64,000 nucleotides of DNA, from assembly GCA_029747015.1 (NCBI GenBank), contig JAKOGI010001327.1:171501-235500 (forward strand). The letters run 5' to 3'. This DNA comes from Carnegiea gigantea (Eukaryota > Streptophyta > Magnoliopsida > Caryophyllales > Cactaceae). Under the pieces are notes generated by a model. The model did not search any database, was not told the origin of the DNA, and was given only the letters and a program-made list of their open reading frames with translations. Each line of letters begins with the position of its first letter. Position 1 is the stretch's first letter. The translations under genes and the position numbers were made by a program. Positions 57,610-64,000 of this stretch are shown here, one piece after another.

Positions 57610-57622
57610 GGCTCTGATACCA
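57610..57622 (-). promoter_or_regulatory. tRNA-Met primer-binding site of the old copia element
   Basis: The minus strand reads TGGTATCAGAGCC, a perfect match, two bases after the LTR end. Confidence 0.95.
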
Positions 57623-57624
57623 AT

Positions 57625-58484
57625 TAATAGTTCACTAGCGAATAAATCAACCTATAGAGGGGGGTGAATAGGTAATTATTAAAATTGCAAATTAATCGAA
57701 ATCAAGAACTGAAGAAAGAACGTAGACAAAACATAGTAACTTTTTAACCAAGTTAGTCTCAAACAGGCTTAGTCTCCACCTAGAGTTCCCTAACTCTAGG
57801 ATTAACCCAAATTTTTATTAGGAGGGATGATTACATAACTCTCAAGTACACCTTACTCTATGTTCCAAGTCACAAGTTGAACCCTTCAACTAGACTTGAT
57901 ATAGTTGACCTTTCAAATCTATAATTCCACCCAAATTAAAATTTGAACAATACAACGAAATATAATAGAGGCAATTGTAAGCTCAAAGTATGCACAGAAT
58001 CGCTTTTAAGAAGTGTATTGCTAATAGATGCTTGTTGTTGTGTGTAGCTTCAGCTGCTAAATTCTTCCCTTTTATAGATGTGAGATGCAGAGAAGGGTGG
58101 TGAAAGATATGACATATAACCGTTGCACATCTGGTGGGCAGCCAATTTTCACGCCTAATTTCAAGGCCTTGAATTGGCATCCTAAGCCCTTGATTTTTTC
58201 TGTTCTTGCTCAAGTAATTTCAACGGCTACTTTCCTTGATTTGGGGCTTGATATCTTGCTGAGAATCAATTGGAACCATCCAAAAAATTACAGCATAATC
58301 TTCAAGATATTTCCATGATAATTTCATTCCATTAATAGCACATCTTTGATAAGATGGAATAGCTACCACAATCTTCTATATTTAGCAAATCACAACCAAC
58401 TTGTTAGTAACTTATGATTGTCAATTCTATCTGGAAAATATGACTTTCATTCAAAATTTAAGAGAGGGTTTTAAGGAGTCAACA
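57625..58484 (-). repeat. 5' LTR of the old copia element
   Basis: 860 bp. On the minus strand it begins TGTTGACTCCTTAAAACC and ends GTGAACTATTA, where the other copy ends TTTCA, so the terminal CA has mutated. Flanked on the plus side by TAAAT at 58485-58489. Confidence 0.93.
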
Positions 58485-58489
58485 TAAAT

Positions 58490-59103
58490 ATAACCTAATA
58501 AAGAAATGAATGATAAATAGAATATATAAATGTATGGTGTGCTACAGAATGTTGGTGCTTGTGGATCACAATCTACATTTTAAAAAGGGGCTTCCATTTT
58601 CTTTTCATTCAAACCTTGTCAATGCCATCATACTATCAAGCGCCACTGTATCAGCCTTGATTTTGTTCTATAAACTCAATCACTTTCTATTTTCATCTGT
58701 GGAGTGTCCAAATTCAAGCCATACATGCCACATTGTCATGTACCATTGTACTATTGATGAACTTGGAGCATTGACTTAGAGCATGACATATGATGAAAAC
58801 ATTTCCATAACTCTACGACATTGATGATTCTAGATTTTGAACATACTATTATAAGAAGATGTAACAAATTGATACCATTTCATTGAGTATGACAATGCTA
58901 TGTCATTGTCATTTTTCGTTAATATTAGTAAATTATGCCCAAAAAAAAAAAGTGCCTGCAATGTGTGTATGCAACATTGCATTATGTGCTCTTAGTCCTA
59001 TATGTGTAACGTATATAATGTGAATTGCATTAATCACAAAGCTTACTTTCAGACATCTTTTTAGGAAATAAATGAAATCTGTCGCTACAAGATTAGGACC
59101 TTA
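58490..59103. other. Spacer, no gene seen
   Basis: The open stretch at 58510-58779 on the plus strand has no recognisable content and no splice or start context that supports it. Confidence 0.4.
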
Positions 59104-59499
59104 TGGTTACGTTTGGTCATTAAAAAATTTGGTGGAAAGAAAAGTTGAATGAAAAAAATGTGAAGGAAAAAAAAAGTAGGGAGAAAATGAGTTTTTTTCT
59201 CTCATTTGGATTAAGGAAAAAATATAAGAATTTTGGATGAGAAATTTTAATGTTAATGAATTACTTGAATCATTTTGATGTCATCTAAGTAATGTAAAGT
59301 TGGAGAAGGTTAGAAATTTTTCTCAAACTTTCCTCACAATTTTATGAGGAAAAATTTATCACTTATTTCTAACAATTTTTCCACCTAACTTTCCTCCATA
59401 TTTTTTCCTTTGTGGTTTCCTCTAAATCAAATTCAAAAAAAAAGTAAGTTTCCTAAATTTTTTTTCTTTCCACCAAATTTTTCAAGGTCCAAATGGAGC
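59104..59499. mobile_element. MITE, copy 1, with ~28-bp inverted ends
   Basis: The left end TTTGGTCATTAAAAAATTTG..GGAAAG and the reverse complement of the right end TTTGGACCTTGAAAAATTTG..GGAAAG match in all but four positions; the outer flanks give (g/a)gctcc(a/g)tttgg. Inside are A-rich and T-rich arms that could fold on themselves. Length ~395 bp, no coding frame. A hAT-like origin is a guess from the start sequence. Confidence 0.75.
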
Positions 59500-59717
59500 T
59501 TATAACTTACCACTAAATCCATCTGATTACAATCTAAACATGATAGATTAATTTACCCAAAATCATATCTAAAGCGTAATTTTCATTTTCCCTAAATGTA
59601 TTTTAGAAGCTTTGTTAATTAAAGTGATGATTGGGTCATTCTGCATATATAAGGCTATAACATGTAAGACCGTCTGATCTGGCTTGATTGACTGGGAGTG
59701 AAAATGTGATCCTAGAA

Positions 59718-60040
59718 GGCTCCGTTTGGGTCTTAGAAAATATGGTGGAAAGAAAAGTTGAAGGAAAAAAAGTAGGGAGAAAAATGAGTTTTTTTCTCTT
59801 GTTTGGATTGAAAAAAAATACAAGAATTTGGATGAGAAATTTGAATGTTGATAAATTACTTGAATCATGTTGATGTCATCTAAGTTGTGCAAGGTTCGAG
59901 GAGGGTAGGAATGTTTTTGGGACTTTTCCTAAGCTTTTCTTACAATTTTATGAGGAAAATTTAATCACTTGTTTCTAACAATTTTTCTACCTAATTTTTC
60001 TCCATTGTTTTTCTTTGTTATTTTCTCTAAACCATGCACA
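59718..60040. mobile_element. MITE, copy 2, same family, right end missing
   Basis: Begins GGCTCCGTTTGGGTC and follows copy 1 in order (gtggaaagaaaagttgaa, agtagggagaaaa, gagtttttttctct, tggatgagaaatt, gaatca.gttgatgtcatctaa, caattttatgaggaaaa, ctaacaattttt). It ends in ttttctctaaacc without the inverted end; LINE sequence starts at once. Confidence 0.75.
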
Positions 60041-60048
60041 AATAACCT

Positions 60049-63000
60049 TTGCTAGTCTGTCTAAAGACCATGTGTAGTGTGTGTTTTTGGAATGTAAGGA
60101 GCTACAATGACCCAAATAAACAAAATGTAATAAAGACTCTCCTGAAGCAAAATAGATTCGAGGTTTTAGGACTACTTCGAACTAAGGTTGCAGCTTCAAA
60201 AGTGGCGGAAATCAAGGCTAAGATGGGTCATTGGGTTGTAGTTATTAATGTTACATCTGAATATAAAGAAGAATTTGGGTGTGCCGAAATGCTTGAAAGT
60301 GCCATGATGAGATCTTAGCAAGATATAAGCAGTTTATTCATGTTGATTATATCAGTTAGGGGGATCTTTGTTACCTTTGTATACGAGCCAAATGAGAAGG
60401 CAAAAAGACATGAGTTATGGTTAGCTATTGAATGATTGACCCACACTATGCCATATCCTTGGTTTGTTGGGGGTGATTTTAATAGCTTACTACAGTTAAA
60501 TGAGAGGGTTGGTGGTGTTCAATTAACCCATGCTGAAATAGAGGAGTTTATATCTTGTGTGGATAGTTGTCAATTGCAGGAGCTAAAGTACATATGCTCT
60601 GAATTCAAATAGAGCAACAGGCAATGCAACACACCAGTCTTTTCTCGACTAGACAGAACTTTTTGAAATGAGGCAGCTCTAAAATCATAATCTGAGGCCT
60701 TTTATGAGGTGTTGTCAGAAGATATTTCTGATCACAGTACTCTGTTATTGTACCATCATCACACAATTGCTAAGAAAAAGCACCAATTCTAATTTTTCAA
60801 TATGTCGATCCAGGCCCCTAGGTTCAGGCAAACTATGTTGAGTGTCTAGAACCAGGAAATCAAGGGGACAAGTAAGTTTTAAGTGGTCTCTAAACTAAAG
60901 ATGCTGAAAAAATCATTGAGGTAACTCAATAGGAAGGTTTATGGTGATGTGCACCAAAATGTTGTGAAGAATTACCAAGAACGACATCAAACAAGAAATA
61001 AATGGAATGCCCTTAAATTTTGCTCTCTGTAAAAAGAGAAGCACCTACAAGAGAAAAGCGTGGTTTATCTCCATGTTTAAAGAAGTCTATTGCAACAAAA
61101 GCAAAAGTGGATTAGCTTAAAATGGCGGATAAATGCATAATATTCTATTTTGCTAGCCTCAAGTAGAGGTACTAAACTAACTCTATCAAATCTTTAAGGA
61201 GATATAATAGCGAGCTGACTAGTAATCAGGATGACATTGGAGAGATTCTAGTAAATCACTTTCAGAGTTTCTTGGGAGCGAATACTGCAGTGTATAATCT
61301 ATTTTATGAAGTGATATTGAAGGGAAAGTACCTTACTCAACAACAATAGAAGTGCCTTGTGAAACCAGTATCAATGGCAGAGGTGAAACAAGCTATGTTC
61401 AGTATTGAAAGCTCTAAGAGCCCAAGACCTGATCATTTTGGTAGTGAATTCTTCAAGAATACACAGGATATAGTTGGATCAGACGTTTGTAAAGTTGTAA
61501 AAGAATTTTTCTTGACAGGTAAATTAGTTTGCAGGTAAATGCTACTGTGCTGGCTATGGTACCTAAAGTGGTAAATCCAATTACCCCAAATGATATAAGA
61601 CTTATTGCACCCTGCATAAGTGTATAACAATGGTCTTGTGTGCAAGGATCAAACCAGTGCTACCATGGCTAGCTGACGGATCACAGAGTGCCTCTGTTGT
61701 AGGAAGATCTATCTTGCACAATGTCCTTATATGTGAGGGCTTAGTAAAATTTTACAGTAGGAAAAATATATCACCTTGGTGCATCATTAAGTTAGATATA
61801 AAAAAGGCATAGGGCATAGTGAATTCGTAATGCTTGGAACAATTAATGCTATATTATGTGTTCCCCCCACATTTAATGAGGCTTGTTATGGCTTGTACTA
61901 CTGCTGCAAGATTTTCTATCAAGCTTAAAAGTGAACTTTATGGGTTTTTTTAAAAGTAATAGAGGACTGAGACAAGGCATCCCCATGTCCCCTCTTTTAT
62001 TTGTTCTTTTGATGGAATACTTGTTAAGAATTTTGAAATTAGAAATGGAGCAAATGTGTTTTAGGTTCCATCTAGGATGCAAAGAGCTTAATGTATGCTC
62101 CCTAAGCTTTGTAAATGATAGCATTCTCTGATTTTGCTGACTACACTGGAATTGTTACAGGCCTAACCAAAACTAAGATGGTTATAGTATGGGTGGAGGA
62201 AGAGAAGAAGTAAAGACAATTGCAAATTACTTGTTTTGAAAATGGCGAGTTTTCATTTAGGTATCTGGGAATACCTATTAAGCCCCAGAGACTAACAAAA
62301 AGCAAATTTTGTGTGTTAGTGGACAGAATATTAGCTCCTGTGAGAGCTTGGCCTACAAAGAAACTCACGTATGAGTAGAGTATAACTTGTCAATTCTGTG
62401 CTTATAAGTACCATGACTTACTAGGCCCAAATGTTTGTATTACCCAAGAGTATATTAAAGAGAATTAATCAGATATGGACAACTTTTTTATGGAAAGCTG
62501 ACACTGAGATAAAGGGGGCAGCATTAGTTAACTAGTTACACAATGTGTCTGCCTAAATCTAAGAGAGAAATTAGCATTAAAGATATAGTGAGCTGGAATA
62601 AAACTATGGTCACAAAACCCTTGTGGCAAATTGCATCAAAGGCTGACTTTCTTTGGATCAAGTGGGTGCATCACTACTATCTAAACGGAACAACTGTTTG
62701 GCAATACCAACCCACAACAAAATGTAGTTGGTATAGGAGGAAACTAATGCGTATAAGGAGGAGAAATAAGGAAGGATGGATCTGTTAATAGTTAACAGGT
62801 ACAACACCAAATGGGGTTACAACCCACTTAGAATAAGAGTGAGTAAGCCAAGCTCTGGCGTTGTTTGAAAATTCCCAAGTGCTCTTTCATTTTATGGCTT
62901 CAGTTTCAGAGAAGAATACTTACATGTGCTATAATGCTAGAGATGGGAATTGATTGCTCACCACAATGCAGTATGTGTTAAATGGAGTATGAAAGTCATG

Positions 63001-63300
63001 AGCATTGGTTCTTCAACTATCAATTCACTTTAGTTCTGTGTGTGCATTTGTTCAATGAAATAATGCACATGAAGACATGGAAGGTAGCAGGTACAAGTTA
63101 ATAGGGATAGTTACTTCAACTAAGACGAAGCAAGAAATGGAAGTTGAGGATATACTTGTTGGTGGTTGTAATTGTTTATAATTGTTGGACTGAGAGAAAT
63201 AGAAGATTATACCAAAATGTTCATATAGATTTATTTGCTGTTAAAGCATATTATGGGAGAATGTTCATGTGTAAGTTGAGAGGGATATAGTTAAGTGAGA
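60049..63300 (+). pseudogene. LINE (L1-type) ORF2 relic: endonuclease and reverse transcriptase
   Basis: Plus strand. The APE-type endonuclease begins SVCFWNVRSYNDPNKQN (60070) with FEVLGLLRTKVAASKV, and its SDHS catalytic motif is near 60727. Reverse transcriptase follows: IIKLDIKKA (61785), GLRQGIPMSPLLFVLLMEYL (61960-62025), and in place of FADD it reads FVNDS (62108). A downstream block at 62543-62788 (WNKTMVTKPLWQIASKAD, FLWIKWVHHYYLNG) matches the region before the terminal zinc finger of plant LINEs. Many stops and frameshifts. The 5' part including ORF1 is absent; ORF2 starts against the MITE at ~60045. An A-rich run at 63391-63401 marks the probable 3' end. No target duplication found. 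Confidence 0.86.
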
Positions 63301-63390
63301 GTTACAATGTTTTGACCTAGGTATGCCTGTGTCATTAAACTTTTGTACATGTTTTGGTGATTAGTAATACAACTTACCTTTTACAAACAA

Positions 63391-63401
63391 TTAAAAAAAA
63401 A
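63391..63401 (+). other. A-rich tail of the LINE
   Basis: ttaaaaaaaaac lies ~90 bp past the last coding-like bases of the LINE, as expected for target-primed reverse transcription. Confidence 0.5.
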
Positions 63402-64000
63402 CAACTTATTGTAATTTTAATTGTTTCATATGAAAGTGTAGCTTAAGAGAACATAAATTTTTCCATTCTTTTCTATAGGGCTGTTAAATCCCCCTTTCTT
63501 TTTTAACCTCCAAAATATCTATGTATATTTTTTAGTAAAGCTTAATTGACAATATAAAAAAAGTAACCAACTATTATGCTTTAATATTGCACTTAGCGTT
63601 CGTTTAATTTATCCTCCTAGGGAATCCCTTAAAACTTATTAAGAGAACTCCTATATCCAATTTGTTTGGTATAACACTTTTCTTTAAAGGAAATTCACAC
63701 ATAGTAGGTAATTATCATTAATGTATTTCAAAAAAATTTTTTTTGGTGGACATGTATTTAAAATTTATGATTGAATTAATTTAGATCGAATAAGGTGATT
63801 TGGCTAAAGCCATCTATTCTCCCATATAAGAGAATAAAGAGAAAATATCAGCCAATAATATACTATCTTTCATTATTATTAGTTTACACCACAAATATGC
63901 GCCACTTATAGGGTTTTTTTTTTTTTTTCATGCGTACTAATACATCAATACACCCCTTTATAGCATGTCCCTTTTTGTCTTTTTTTTCGGTATTGCATGG
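63402..64000. other. AT-rich spacer, no gene seen
   Basis: No frame, terminal repeat or RNA gene that I can support. T homopolymers at 63917-63928 and 63971-63987. Confidence 0.4.

Larger units (their letters stand above)
49704..58484 (-). mobile_element. Complete but old SIRE-like Ty1/copia element
   Basis: LTRs at 49704-50562 (859 bp) and 57625-58484 (860 bp), target duplication TAAAT (49699-49703 and 58485-58489), tRNA-Met primer site and polypurine tract define 8781 bp on the minus strand. Coding order: gag (57566-56590), protease, integrase, reverse transcriptase, RNase H (ending 53272), then a separate 3' ORF (52506-51269). All genes carry stops or frameshifts, and the LTRs have many differences, so it is older than the SIRE element at 33-44 kb. 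It is a distinct family: LTR length and sequence differ. Confidence 0.95.

Noticed and set aside
58510..58779. 89-codon plus-strand frame
   Set aside because: No family, no start context, in AT-rich spacer; likely chance.

Overview
The window looks like intergenic nuclear DNA of a flowering plant, probably a eudicot: it is AT-rich, has no intact host gene that I can recognise, and is built almost entirely from plant transposable elements (Ty1/copia, Ty3/gypsy, CACTA, LINE, TRIM, MITE and foldback types) plus a relic of an endogenous plant pararetrovirus. No rRNA, tRNA or CRISPR array was seen. LAYOUT: 1-2.5 kb, minus strand, a decayed caulimovirid capsid-plus-movement-protein region, with a degenerate tRNA-Met primer site just ahead of its start. 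2.5-7.2 kb, AT-rich spacer with small duplications and two weak coding-like scraps. 7187-11873, a 4.7-kb CACTA transposon with perfect 12-bp terminal inverted repeats and a 3-bp AAT target duplication; it lacks the large transposase. 12.1-13.2 kb, a LINE ORF1 relic. 13.4-16.0 kb, a second CACTA relic. 16.05-30.3 kb, a minus-strand copia element whose pre-integrase region was split by a 9.6-kb gypsy element (17007-26600, target duplication CCTAA). 32.4-46.3 kb, a plus-strand gypsy gag-protease relic split by a young SIRE-type copia element (33076-43755, target duplication AGTTT) and by a related solo LTR (44007-45619, target duplication AATGC). 47.7-48.0 kb, a TRIM. 48.07-49.12 kb, a foldback element with four ~175-bp tandem repeats. 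49704-58484, an older complete SIRE-like copia element on the minus strand (target duplication TAAAT). 59.1-60.0 kb, two related MITEs. 60.05-63.4 kb, a LINE ORF2 relic with an A-rich tail. HOW THE PARTS RELATE: insertion order can be read from the breaks. The gypsy element interrupts the copia reading frame and both halves still align. The SIRE element and the solo LTR interrupt the other gypsy gag, and the three gag pieces still join. The youngest insertion is the SIRE element at 33-44 kb: its two LTRs are both 1466 bp and I count only about 20 substitutions between them. Its gag and pol share one frame, broken by a UGA at the gag/pol junction and by two later stops. Most notable: the pol-less gypsy element with gag, protease and a second ORF; the extra 3' ORF carried by three LTR elements of two superfamilies; the capsid-before-movement-protein order of the pararetrovirus relic; the foldback element with an internal array; and a short AACAGG/AACACC word that recurs throughout the young SIRE element. 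All domain names are from reading translations by eye; no database search was run.
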